Positions 56,924-64,000 of a stretch of DNA of 64,000 bases are shown here, one piece after another. This DNA comes from Bacillus siamensis KCTC 13613 (lineage in GTDB: Bacteria; Bacillota; Bacilli; Bacillales; Bacillaceae), in assembly GCF_000262045.1 (NCBI RefSeq), contig NZ_AJVF01000042.1, positions 140,184-204,183 on the forward strand. Reading direction: 5' to 3'. The notes under the pieces are model-generated. The model did no database searches. It worked only from the letters and a program-made list of their open reading frames with translations, and was not told the origin of the DNA. The first letter of the stretch is position 1. Each line of letters opens with the position of its first letter. The position numbers and the translations under genes are program-made.

Positions 56924-57700
56924 ATGAAAGCAGCATGGATGGAAAGGACATACCTGATTGACGGCTGTCCGTTTTATACAAAACACCGTAAAGGTGCCGG
57001 CGAAGTGACGATCGTCTTTGAAGCCGGCTGCGGCACTTCTTCTGAAACATGGACACCATTACTCACTGACATAGATGAAGAATTTGGGGTTTTCACATAT
57101 GACAGAGCCGGAATCGGCAAAAGCGGCCAAAGCAGAAACAAGCGAACGGCAGATCACATGGTACAGGAATTAAACGCCCTTCTGCTGAAGGCGGGCGTCA
57201 AGCCTCCTTACCTTGTCGTCTCGCATTCATACGGCACGATTATCAGCAGACTTTGGGCGAGCCGAAACCGACGGGATATTCTCGGAATGGTGCTCCTTGA
57301 CCCGGTTTCTGAAGATCAGGAGACGAAAGTGCTTCCGCTTCTTCCCGAGGAAATGAAAGCGGCCTACCTGAAGCAGTTCAGATTAGAAGGATCACACGCT
57401 GAATTTTTGACAAGCCTTCGGCAGATCAAGCACCAGCAGATTCATTTTAACGATATGCCGCTGTTGATTTTATCATCGGGAGAGCGGGATGAGCGCTTAA
57501 AGCACGCTCATGAAGAATGGATGAAACTGCACAGAAGCATGCTTGATGTCTCTTATCAAAGCGGATGGATTCAGGCCAAAAACAGTTCTCATGCCATTCA
57601 CCACGATGAACCGCATATCGTCCACCTTGCCATTTATGATGTTTGGTGTGCGGCGCGCCAGCAAATGAATGCTCCGGCCTATCAGGCGGTAAACTCATAA
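56924..57700 (+). CDS. yqjL: Alpha/beta hydrolase YqjL
   Basis: Serine hydrolase-like protein of 258 aa: oxyanion-hole region EAGCGTSSETW, nucleophile elbow SHSYGT (Ser of VVSHSYGTIIS, about 105), acid LLDPVSED and a C-terminal His (SSHAIHHDEP). The YqjL gene of B. subtilis is reported to be SigW-controlled and to contribute to paraquat resistance; the substrate is unknown. The ATG at 56915 is too close to its ribosome site, so the next ATG at 56924 behind GAGGGG is chosen. It ends before a bidirectional terminator facing rpmGC. Confidence 0.85.
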   Translation: MKAAWMERTYLIDGCPFYTKHRKGAGEVTIVFEAGCGTSSETWTPLLTDIDEEFGVFTYDRAGIGKSGQSRNKRTADHMVQELNALLLKAGVKPPYLVVSHSYGTIISRLWASRNRRDILGMVLLDPVSEDQETKVLPLLPEEMKAAYLKQFRLEGSHAEFLTSLRQIKHQQIHFNDMPLLILSSGERDERLKHAHEEWMKLHRSMLDVSYQSGWIQAKNSSHAIHHDEPHIVHLAIYDVWCAARQQMNAPAYQAVNS

Positions 57701-57704
57701 AACA

Positions 57705-57737
57705 AAAGCCATTGTGCCTGAGCACAATGGCTTTTTT
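57705..57737. terminator. Bidirectional terminator of yqjL and rpmGC
   Basis: The stem AAAGCCATTGTGC / GCACAATGGCTTT has a four-base loop and is flanked by T's on the plus strand and by TTTTG on the minus strand, so it can end both convergent transcripts. Confidence 0.9.
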
Positions 57738-57745
57738 ATCGTGAT

Positions 57746-57895
57746 CTACTTCGTCTCACGATGTAAAGTATACTTTTTCAACCGGGGTGAATACTTTTTC
57801 ATTTCCAATCGATCCGGATTCGTCCGTTTGTTCTTCGTCGTGATATAGTTTCTGTCCCCTGTCTCTGTGCAGGCCAATGTTACATTCACACGCAT
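57746..57895 (-). CDS. rpmGC: Ribosomal protein L33, zinc-independent (C-minus) form
   Basis: A 49-aa L33 of the large ribosomal subunit: it opens [18 protein letters not shown] and ends [10 protein letters not shown]. It has only one of the four cysteines of the zinc ribbon, so it is the zinc-free paralogue. Such paralogues replace zinc-binding L33 when zinc is scarce, sparing the metal. Two ATGs are adjacent; the second fits GAGGTG spacing and the family length. A consensus Zur box overlaps its promoter start. In B. subtilis 168 this locus (rpmGC) is known to be frameshifted; here the frame is intact. Confidence 0.92.
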   Translation of the reverse strand: MRVNVTLACTETGDRNYITTKNKRTNPDRLEMKKYSPRLKKYTLHRETK

Positions 57896-57913
57896 CATTT
57901 TCACCTCTCGATC

Positions 57914-57934
57914 AAATCGTAATTATTACGTTTT
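57914..57934 (-). promoter_or_regulatory. Zur box of rpmGC
   Basis: A perfect 13-base palindrome CGTAATAATTACG (57918-57930) with AAAA/ATTT flanks matches the Bacillus Zur operator (TCGTAATnATTACGA core). It sits just downstream of the -10 at 57935-57940, over the expected start of transcription, so zinc-bound Zur should block the gene. Confidence 0.9.
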
Positions 57935-57962
57935 ATTATATACCCTCAAATCAATATGTCAA
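57935..57962 (-). promoter_or_regulatory. Sigma-A promoter of rpmGC
   Basis: A perfect -35 TTGACA (57962-57957) and a perfect -10 TATAAT (57940-57935) with a 16-bp spacer, directly followed by the Zur box. It begins 12 bp from the rnz stop, so rpmGC is its own unit. Confidence 0.88.
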
Positions 57963-57973
57963 GCGTCCATTTT

Positions 57974-58900
57974 TTAAGAGCGTTCCACTGTGACTTCCAT
58001 GAAGTCAAATGCGATCCTGCTGTTTTCAAATACCGCTTTCGCCTCATGTTCCAGACGCTCTATCGGCGATTCGCCTTGATACCTTGCGCTGATGTGAGTT
58101 AAGATCAGCTGTTTGGCGCCTGCTTTTTTTGCCGTTTGTGCAGCCTGTTCTGTCGTCGCATGATAGTAATTATGCGCAAGCTTTGCATCTTCTTTGGCAA
58201 ACGTCGCTTCATGAACAAGTACATCGGCATTGCGCGCAAGCTCGGTTACCCGCTCTGATGCCCGGGTATCCCCTGAAAAAGCGACGATCCTCCCCTTTTT
58301 CGGCGGCTCCAAAAAATCCTGTCCATCAATTATTCTTCCATCATCAAGCGTGACTGTTTCGCCTTTTTTGATCTTCTGATAGACGGGGCCGGGCGGAATA
58401 TTCATTTCCTTCAGTCTGCCGGCCTGCAATGCACCGGGAATATCTTTTTCCTGTACACGGTAGCCGAACGCTTCTACACCGTGAATGACGGATGCTGCGG
58501 TAACGATGAATTGCTCATCTTCAAAAACCGTTCCCTCTTCAATTTCATGTACGGTAAGAGGATACGTCAAATGGGTCGCCGTCACATTCAGGCTTGTTTC
58601 GATAAATGCTTTTATGCCTTTTGGCCCGTAAATCGTCAGCTCTTCTTCACCGCCCTGAAATGACCGGCTTCCCAACAGACCCGGAAGACCGTAAACATGA
58701 TCACCGTGAAGATGGGTGATGAAAATCTTTTCAATTTTCCTCGGTTTGAGTGTTGTATGTAATATCTGATGCTGAGTGGCTTCTCCGCAATCAAACAGCC
58801 ATACGGAACGCCTTTCTTCAAGAAGCTTCAGCGCGACGGACGTTACGTTTCTCGCCTTTGCCGGCATGCCGGCCCCCGTCCCTAAAAATAATAATTCCAC
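57974..58900 (-). CDS. rnz: Ribonuclease Z (tRNA 3' endonuclease)
   Basis: Zinc-dependent endonuclease that trims the 3' end of tRNA precursors lacking encoded CCA. The 308-aa length is typical of the short RNase Z. The phosphodiesterase motif THLHGDH (about 62-68), the preceding [14 protein letters not shown], the later HEATF and the final LTHISARY histidine are all present. It corresponds to YqjK of B. subtilis. Start behind AGGAGG; divergent from zwf. Confidence 0.95.
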   Translation of the reverse strand: MELLFLGTGAGMPAKARNVTSVALKLLEERRSVWLFDCGEATQHQILHTTLKPRKIEKIFITHLHGDHVYGLPGLLGSRSFQGGEEELTIYGPKGIKAFIETSLNVTATHLTYPLTVHEIEEGTVFEDEQFIVTAASVIHGVEAFGYRVQEKDIPGALQAGRLKEMNIPPGPVYQKIKKGETVTLDDGRIIDGQDFLEPPKKGRIVAFSGDTRASERVTELARNADVLVHEATFAKEDAKLAHNYYHATTEQAAQTAKKAGAKQLILTHISARYQGESPIERLEHEAKAVFENSRIAFDFMEVTVERS

Positions 58901-59025
58901 AATGCTTCCTCCTAGATCTTTGTACTACTAAGGATACAGGATCAGGCTGAAAATGTGAATTCACCCGGGGCTTCTCCGGCCTGATTAATTTTTTTCCGCA
59001 AACCTCAAAAAACAGGCTGAAACAT

Positions 59026-59054
59026 TTGCTTTCAACGAATTTTAGATTTAAAAT
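59026..59054 (+). promoter_or_regulatory. Promoter of zwf
   Basis: TTGCTT (59026-59031) and TAAAAT (59049-59054) are separated by 17 bp, 54 bp upstream of the zwf start codon. Confidence 0.6.
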
Positions 59055-59108
59055 GAAGGAAATATGCGGGGTTTTAAACCATGCTTCAGATAAAGTGAGG
59101 TACTCTAA

Positions 59109-60578
59109 GTGAAAACAAACGACAAACCAAAAGCAGTAATTGTAATATTTGGTGCCACAGGGGATTTGGCAAAACGAAAACTTTACCCATCCATTCACCG
59201 TTTATATAAAAATGGTCAGATTGGTGAAGAGTTTGCAGTTGTAGGTGTTGGAAGAAGACCTTGGTCAAACGAGGACCTCCGTGAAACCGTTAAAACGTCT
59301 GTTTCTTCGGCTGGGCAAAAAGACATAGATGATTTCACATCTCATTTTTATTACCATCCGTTTGATGTAACGAATCCGGGTTCCTATCAGGAGCTGAATG
59401 TCCTGCTTGATCAGCTTGAACATACATATGAAATCCCGAATAACCGAATGTTTTACTTGGCAATGGCCCCTGAGTTTTTCGGCACAATCGCAAAATCGCT
59501 TAAAAATGAAGGTGTCACAGCGACAAAAGGCTGGTCCCGTCTTGTAATTGAAAAGCCGTTCGGCCATGACCTGCCGAGTGCGAAAGAGCTTAACAAAGAA
59601 ATACGGGAAGCTTTCACAGAAGATCAAATTTATCGGATCGACCATTACTTAGGCAAGCAAATGGTTCAAAACATCGAAGTCATCCGTTTTGCGAATGCGC
59701 TGTTTGAACCGCTATGGAATAACCGCTACATCTCAAACATCCAGATTACGTCAAGTGAAGATCTCGGCGTTGAGGATCGCGCGAGATATTATGAAAAATC
59801 GGGCGCACTCCGCGATATGGTTCAAAACCACATTTTACAAATGGTCGCTCTGTTAGCGATGGAACCGCCGATTAAACTGAACACGGAAGAAATCCGCAGC
59901 GAAAAAGTGAAGGTGCTGAGAGCTCTCCGCCCTGTCGCTCCAAACGAAGTGAGTGATTATTTCGTCCGCGGACAATACCAAGCGGGAACGATCAACGGAA
60001 ACTCTGTACCGAGCTATACAGATGAGCAAAACGTAGCACCGGATTCCAATACGGAAACATTCGTATCCGGAAAGCTGTTAATCGACAACTTCCGCTGGGC
60101 CGGCGTTCCGTTTTATATCCGAACAGGGAAACGGATGAAAGAAAAATCAACGAAAATCGTCGTTCAATTTAAAGACATTCCGATGAACCTATATTACGGC
60201 AATGAAACGAATGTAAATCCGAACCTGCTTGTCATCCACATTCAGCCGGATGAAGGCATCACTTTATATCTGAATGCTAAAAAACTAGGCGGGGCCGCAC
60301 ATGCTCAGCCGATTAAGCTAGATTACTGCAGCAACTGCAGTGACGAAATGAACACACCGGAAGCTTACGAAAAATTGATTCACGACTGTCTGCTCGGCGA
60401 TGCAACGAACTTTGCCCATTGGGACGAAGTGGCGCTTTCTTGGAATTTCGTCGACGCGATTTCCGAAACATGGGCAGCCGACAAAACCCTTTCCCCGAAT
60501 TATGAAGCCGGATCAATGGGACCTAAGGCTTCAGACGACCTCTTAGAAAAAGACGGCCTTCACTGGTGGAATATATAA
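59109..60578 (+). CDS. zwf: Glucose-6-phosphate 1-dehydrogenase
   Basis: First enzyme of the oxidative pentose phosphate pathway, making NADPH from glucose-6-phosphate (489 aa). The N-terminal cofactor fingerprint FGATGDLAKRKL and the active-site motif RIDHYLGKQMVQN (about 180-192) are clear. The start is a GTG behind GTGAGGT, as the B. subtilis protein begins at the same KTN sequence. Its partner gndA lies opposite, with two terminators between. Confidence 0.96.
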   Translation: MKTNDKPKAVIVIFGATGDLAKRKLYPSIHRLYKNGQIGEEFAVVGVGRRPWSNEDLRETVKTSVSSAGQKDIDDFTSHFYYHPFDVTNPGSYQELNVLLDQLEHTYEIPNNRMFYLAMAPEFFGTIAKSLKNEGVTATKGWSRLVIEKPFGHDLPSAKELNKEIREAFTEDQIYRIDHYLGKQMVQNIEVIRFANALFEPLWNNRYISNIQITSSEDLGVEDRARYYEKSGALRDMVQNHILQMVALLAMEPPIKLNTEEIRSEKVKVLRALRPVAPNEVSDYFVRGQYQAGTINGNSVPSYTDEQNVAPDSNTETFVSGKLLIDNFRWAGVPFYIRTGKRMKEKSTKIVVQFKDIPMNLYYGNETNVNPNLLVIHIQPDEGITLYLNAKKLGGAAHAQPIKLDYCSNCSDEMNTPEAYEKLIHDCLLGDATNFAHWDEVALSWNFVDAISETWAADKTLSPNYEAGSMGPKASDDLLEKDGLHWWNI

Positions 60579-60590
60579 GAAGAAATTAAA

Positions 60591-60625
60591 AAACCGCGGC
60601 GCTGTTCATAAGGCCCGCGGTTTTT
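60591..60625 (+). terminator. zwf terminator
   Basis: Stem AAACCGCGG / CCGCGGTTT followed by TT, with a preceding A-run; it ends zwf 13-45 bp after the stop. Confidence 0.8.
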
Positions 60626-60636
60626 ACATATCAGAA

Positions 60637-60664
60637 AAGCCCCCGCAGTTATTGCGGGGGCTTC
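60637..60664 (-). terminator. gndA terminator
   Basis: Stem AAGCCCCCGCA / TGCGGGGGCTT with a five-base loop. On the minus strand it is followed by a run of T's, 5 bp after the gndA stop. Confidence 0.88.
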
Positions 60665-60668
60665 TTCA

Positions 60669-62078
60669 TTACTTCATCCATTCAGTATGGAAAATGCCTT
60701 CTTTATCCGTGCGTTCATACGTATGCGCTCCGAAGTAGTCACGCTGCGCTTGAATCAAGTTTGCAGGAAGCACTGCCGTACGGTAGCTGTCGTAATATGC
60801 AAGTGCGCTTGAGAACGAAGGTACCGGCACGCCTTGGGCTACGGCAAGTGAAATCACTTGGCGAAGGGCGCCTTGGTAGCTTTCTGCAATGTTTTTGAAA
60901 TAGCTGTCTAACAGCAGGTTGTCAAGCTCCGGTTCACGGTCATACGCATCTTTGATCTTTTGCAGGAACGCCGCGCGGATGATACAGCCGCCGCGGAAGA
61001 TCATCGCGATTTCACCGTATTTTAGATCCCAGTTATATTCTTCAGATGCAGCTTTCATTTGGGCGAAACCTTGTGCGTAAGAACAGATTTTACTCATGAA
61101 GAGCGCTTTTCTGACCGCTTCAATCAGCTCTTCTTTGTTTTCAGTGACCGGCTTAACGTCAGGCCCGGACAACAGGCTGCTTGCTTTCACACGCTCTTCT
61201 TTCATTGCGGAAATGAAACGCGCAAAAACAGATTCAGTGATAATCGGAAGCGGCACGCCTAAGTCAAGAGCACTTTGGCTTGTCCATTTACCCGTTCCTT
61301 TTTGGCCTGCTTTATCAAGGATGACGTCAACAAGCGGTTTGCCCGTTTCTTCATCTTTTTTAGTGAAAATGTCAGCCGTGATTTCGATCAGATAGCTGTC
61401 AAGCTCACCTTTGTTCCACTCAGCGAATACTTCGTGAAGCTCTTCGGCAGACAGTCCGAGCACCTGTTTCAAAATGAAATAAGACTCAGAGATCAGCTGC
61501 ATGTCACCGTATTCGATACCGTTGTGCACCATTTTCACATAGTGCCCCGCTCCGTCCGGGCCGATGTATGTCGTACAAGCTTCTCCGTCCACTTTAGCAG
61601 AAATGGCTTCCAAAATCGGCTTCACGAGTTCGTGCGCTTCCTTTTGGCCGCCCGGCATAATAGAAGGCCCCTTAAGCGCTCCCTCTTCACCGCCTGATAC
61701 ACCCGTCCCGATAAAGTGAATACCGCTTTCGGCAAGCTCTTTGTTCCGGCGCTGTGTATCTTTATAGTATGTATTTCCGCCGTCAATCAAAATATCGTCT
61801 TTTTCCAGATGAGGAAGAAGAGATTGAATCGTCGCATCCGTTGCAGTTCCCGCTTTAACCATTAATAAAATTTTGCGGGGTGTTTCAAGAGACTGGACAA
61901 ACTCCTCGATACTGTATGTACCGACAACATTTTTGCCTTTTGCCTCTTCTAAAAACTCTTCCGTTTTGCTGCTTGATCTGTTGTATACAGACACAGAAAA
62001 TCCCCGGCTTTCAATGTTAAGAGCCAGATTTTTACCCATTACCGCAAGACCGATAACTCCGATTTGTTGTTTTGACAT
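60669..62078 (-). CDS. gndA: 6-phosphogluconate dehydrogenase (NADP+-dependent)
   Basis: Oxidative decarboxylation of 6-phosphogluconate to ribulose-5-phosphate with NADP+ (469 aa, the usual long-chain class). Cofactor motif [17 protein letters not shown], with NRSSSKT for the NADP phosphate. The catalytic block [21 protein letters not shown] (about 178-198) has the conserved Lys, and the C-terminus [17 protein letters not shown] is family-typical. It corresponds to YqjI, the main enzyme in B. subtilis. It is transcribed after polYA, 108 bp downstream, probably from its own AT-rich promoter. Confidence 0.96.
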   Translation of the reverse strand: MSKQQIGVIGLAVMGKNLALNIESRGFSVSVYNRSSSKTEEFLEEAKGKNVVGTYSIEEFVQSLETPRKILLMVKAGTATDATIQSLLPHLEKDDILIDGGNTYYKDTQRRNKELAESGIHFIGTGVSGGEEGALKGPSIMPGGQKEAHELVKPILEAISAKVDGEACTTYIGPDGAGHYVKMVHNGIEYGDMQLISESYFILKQVLGLSAEELHEVFAEWNKGELDSYLIEITADIFTKKDEETGKPLVDVILDKAGQKGTGKWTSQSALDLGVPLPIITESVFARFISAMKEERVKASSLLSGPDVKPVTENKEELIEAVRKALFMSKICSYAQGFAQMKAASEEYNWDLKYGEIAMIFRGGCIIRAAFLQKIKDAYDREPELDNLLLDSYFKNIAESYQGALRQVISLAVAQGVPVPSFSSALAYYDSYRTAVLPANLIQAQRDYFGAHTYERTDKEGIFHTEWMK

Positions 62079-62186
62079 ATTCTAACGTCCCTTCTTCAAA
62101 CGTTTAACCATTTTAAAATTTAAATTAAAATAAAATGATATTTATACTAAAGAAATTATCATACATAACCCCTTTTTTCAAGTTAT

Positions 62187-63431
62187 TCACCTTTTCTTTT
62201 CATCCTGAAAAAAGTCTCTGTTAAAGCTCGTTCCCCTTGTTTTGCTTTCTTCTTTTTTCATGACGGCGCCTTTTCGGATCATGTGCCGGCCGTATTTTTC
62301 ATTCAGCTCGTTCATCATCTGAACAATCGGCTCTTCCTTTGCATCCTCCTTGAATGAAAACAGGTCAAGCTGTTTATACGCCTGCTGTTTTTCGACCAGT
62401 TCCGTTCCGGTGATGCCGAGAAGTCTCACCGGGTTTTGGTTCCAGTGCTTGTCAAACAGTTCCATCGCCGCATTCATGATGTCTTTTTTCTGATCAGCCG
62501 GATTGCTGAGGGTCATGCTTCTTGTGACCGTTTTCCAATCCGCATAGCGGATCATGATGAACAGCCGGCAGGCCATGACCTCCTTACGCTGGAGCCGTTC
62601 GCTTACAGACAGCGCGAGGCGGTCAAACACGCCGGTTAATTCATCCCTGTCAGCCGAATCATGCGAAAGGGTGGATGAGTTGCCGACGCTTTTAAATTCA
62701 TAAATCCGTTCGGGATCGACTTCTGCGCGGTGGATGCCGTTCGCCTTATCCTTCAGCCTCGGCCCGTTTATGCCGAGCAGCATTTTCAGCGCCCGTTCAT
62801 CTCCTTTTGCCAAATCACCGATCGTTTTGATGCCGAGCGTTTTTATTTTTTCCGCAGTTTTCGTTCCTATACCGTGCATCTCTTCGATCGGGAGAGGCCA
62901 CAATATGTCCGGCAGCTCTCTTTTTCTTAAAATGGTGATGCCGAGCGGTTTTTTCATATCAGACGCCATCTTGGCGAGAAACTTATTCGGAGCGATGCCG
63001 ATGCTTGACGGAAGCAAAAGCTCTTTTTGCAGCCTTGCCTGAATGTCTGCGGCTGTCTCATACGCCCTGTGTCCGTGCGGTGTGTCCGTAATATCCATGT
63101 ATCCTTCATCAATAGAAACAGGCTCGACTAAATCCGTATACTCCCTCAGAATGCTGAACATTTCTTTTGACGAACTCCGGTAGCGGTCAAAATTCGGAGG
63201 AACGACGATGAGTTCCGGACAGAGGCGTTTCGCCTGCCACACCGGCATGGTGGTCTTTACGCCCCGCGCTCTCGCTTCATAGCTGCAGGTGACGATGATT
63301 CCTCTCCGTTCCTTCACGTTTCCGGCAACGGCGAGAGGTTTTCCCTTTAAAGTCGGATCATACGCCATTTCTACAGAGGCATAAAAACTGTTCATATCGA
63401 TATGAAATATAATTCTCCCTTTTCCGGCCAC
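62187..63431 (-). CDS. polYA: DNA polymerase IV (Y family), YqjH
   Basis: DinB-type translesion polymerase (414 aa). Motifs: FHIDMNSFYASVE (first catalytic Asp), VSIDEGYMDIT (second pair), GIAPNKFLAKMASD, HhH region GIGTKTAEKIKTLGI and, near the C-terminus, KQLDLFSF for the beta clamp. The frame is open to a TTG at 63461, but a perfect AAGGAGG site sits 9 nt before the GTG at 63431, and the resulting length equals B. subtilis YqjH, so that start is chosen. No LexA box is seen upstream, unlike polYB. Confidence 0.93.
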   Translation of the reverse strand: MAGKGRIIFHIDMNSFYASVEMAYDPTLKGKPLAVAGNVKERRGIIVTCSYEARARGVKTTMPVWQAKRLCPELIVVPPNFDRYRSSSKEMFSILREYTDLVEPVSIDEGYMDITDTPHGHRAYETAADIQARLQKELLLPSSIGIAPNKFLAKMASDMKKPLGITILRKRELPDILWPLPIEEMHGIGTKTAEKIKTLGIKTIGDLAKGDERALKMLLGINGPRLKDKANGIHRAEVDPERIYEFKSVGNSSTLSHDSADRDELTGVFDRLALSVSERLQRKEVMACRLFIMIRYADWKTVTRSMTLSNPADQKKDIMNAAMELFDKHWNQNPVRLLGITGTELVEKQQAYKQLDLFSFKEDAKEEPIVQMMNELNEKYGRHMIRKGAVMKKEESKTRGTSFNRDFFQDEKKR

Positions 63432-63506
63432 TCCCGGCGCCTCCTTTCCTTTCATAGACAACCTTATATATATGTAGTAAAATAAGAGCTGAATGGATGT
63501 GATAAA

Positions 63507-63788
63507 ATGATTCTTGAGTCAATGAATGACTTTTTATTTTTAGTCGATTTTTTCACAATTATTCTTCCCGCTCTGACCGCGATCGGCATCGCTTTTCTAT
63601 TGCGTGAGCGCCGCGCAGGCGAGCATTGGAGAACGAAACGAATAGATGAACATCAAGCAGTCGTTCAGCTGAACCGAACAGACTTTCTTATTATTATATA
63701 TCATCGCATTACAACTTGGATACGTAAAGTCATCCGCATGAATTCACCGGCGAATGATGATGAAGATGTCAGCTTCCTCCTTTTATAA
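63507..63788 (+). CDS. mifM: MifM, membrane-insertion sensor with C-terminal translation arrest
   Basis: A 93-aa regulatory nascent chain. The N-terminal membrane helix (FLFLVDFFTIILPALTAIGIAFLL) is pulled by membrane insertion, and the C-terminal arrest segment (RITTWIRKVIRMNSP, then the acidic DDED stretch) stalls the ribosome. When insertion by SpoIIIJ fails, stalling at the 3' end unfolds the hairpin that hides the misCB ribosome site, raising YidC2 production. This is the mechanism established for B. subtilis MifM (YqzJ), whose sequence and position match. The residues after the acidic stretch (VSF) differ from what I remember of B. subtilis. Confidence 0.9.
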   Translation: MILESMNDFLFLVDFFTIILPALTAIGIAFLLRERRAGEHWRTKRIDEHQAVVQLNRTDFLIIIYHRITTWIRKVIRMNSPANDDEDVSFLLL

Positions 63789-63813
63789 CGGCAAGTGAAG
63801 ATAAAAAGGAGGA
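63775..63813 (+). promoter_or_regulatory. Hairpin sequestering the misCB ribosome-binding site
   Basis: TCCTCCTTTTAT at the end of mifM (63775-63786) pairs with ATAAAAAGGAGGA (63801-63813), which contains the Shine-Dalgarno sequence of misCB. A ribosome stalled near the mifM stop would cover the left arm and expose the site. Confidence 0.9.
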
Positions 63814-63820
63814 GACATAA

Positions 63821-64000
63821 TTGTCTAAAACATATCAAAAATGGATAGCTTTCGGATTATTTTTTATCGTACTGTGCACAGGCCGCTCGGCTTTTGCGGC
63901 GACATCTCAGACTCAGACGGGAGGCCTCGGGAATATCGGTTTTTTCCACGATTACCTGATCGAGCCGTTTTCGGCACTTTTAAAAGGTGTGGCGGGCCTG
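63821..64000 (+). CDS. misCB: Membrane protein insertase YidC2/MisCB, 5' part
   Basis: The first 60 codons of the YidC/Oxa1-family insertase YqjG, cut by the window end. It starts with TTG behind AAAGGAGGA. The N-terminus is a signal peptide (IAFGLFFIVLCTGRSAFAA) with a Cys at the lipobox-like VLC, and it continues FFHDYLIEPFSALLKGVAG, a conserved YidC segment before the first conserved helix. It backs up SpoIIIJ in inserting membrane proteins, and its translation is controlled by MifM. Confidence 0.93.
   Translation, partial: MSKTYQKWIAFGLFFIVLCTGRSAFAATSQTQTGGLGNIGFFHDYLIEPFSALLKGVAGL

Noticed and set aside
62079..62186. A gndA promoter in the AT-rich gap after polYA
   Set aside because: Several TATAAA/GATAAT-like hexamers occur, but none has a matching -35 at proper spacing; position cannot be fixed.
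1..64000. CRISPR arrays, IS elements, phage genes, tRNA or rRNA genes
   Set aside because: No regularly spaced direct repeats, transposase or integrase frames, or tRNA/rRNA sequences were seen by eye in the window.

Overview
The window is chromosomal DNA of a Bacillus of the B. subtilis species complex, most likely the B. velezensis / B. amyloliquefaciens branch. The flanks carry the B. subtilis yqj gene set in recognisable order: polYB (yqjW), yqjX, yqzH, yqjT, coaA, dsdA, yqjQ, yqjP, proI, then yqjM, yqjL, rpmGC, rnz, zwf, gndA, polYA (yqjH), mifM and misCB (yqjG). A trans-AT polyketide synthase locus of about 45 kb sits between proI and yqjM. It corresponds to the difficidin (dfn) locus and is driven by a divergently transcribed NusG paralogue, loaP. 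Species assignment and dfn letters rest on remembered gene order and domain content, not on an alignment.

Left flank (1-9.3 kb): a LexA-box-controlled Y-family polymerase with a YolD-like partner, small conserved genes, an AI-2E-family membrane protein, a leftward run yqjP-yqjQ-dsdA-coaA-yqjT, and rightward proI under a proline-type T-box. Centre (9.34-54.9 kb): one leftward operon. It starts at a consensus sigma-A promoter near 54.6 kb and has a leader of about 420 nt that ends in a strong intrinsic terminator before dfnA. The gene order is dfnA (trans AT-ER), dfnY (LnmK-like starter enzyme), dfnX (ACP), dfnB (adenylating ligase), dfnC (ketoreductase), four PKS proteins of 5217, 2572, 2051 and 2071 aa (assigned dfnG-H-I-J), dfnK (P450), dfnL (HMG synthase) and dfnM (PksI-type decarboxylase). 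Right flank (54.9-64 kb): loaP, yqjM, yqjL behind a possible ECF promoter, a Zur-controlled zinc-free L33 (rpmGC), rnz, zwf, gndA, polYA, and the mifM-misCB arrest-controlled pair, with misCB cut by the window edge.

The most notable point is that the synthase is shorter than the difficidin line as I remember it, which has seven PKS proteins in about 70 kb. Directly after dfnC comes a PKS that begins with an ACP. Counting back from the enoyl-isomerase bimodule, the first ketosynthase here would be module 5, so the equivalents of dfnD-dfnF (modules 1-4, roughly 25 kb) appear to be absent. All remaining frames are open. The locus therefore looks like either a decayed difficidin cluster that still has its LoaP control system or a shortened line making an unknown polyketide. 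No kinase for the difficidin phosphate and no ECH1, donor ACP or decarboxylating KS for beta-branching are present in the window. The latter three could come from the bacillaene system elsewhere in the genome.
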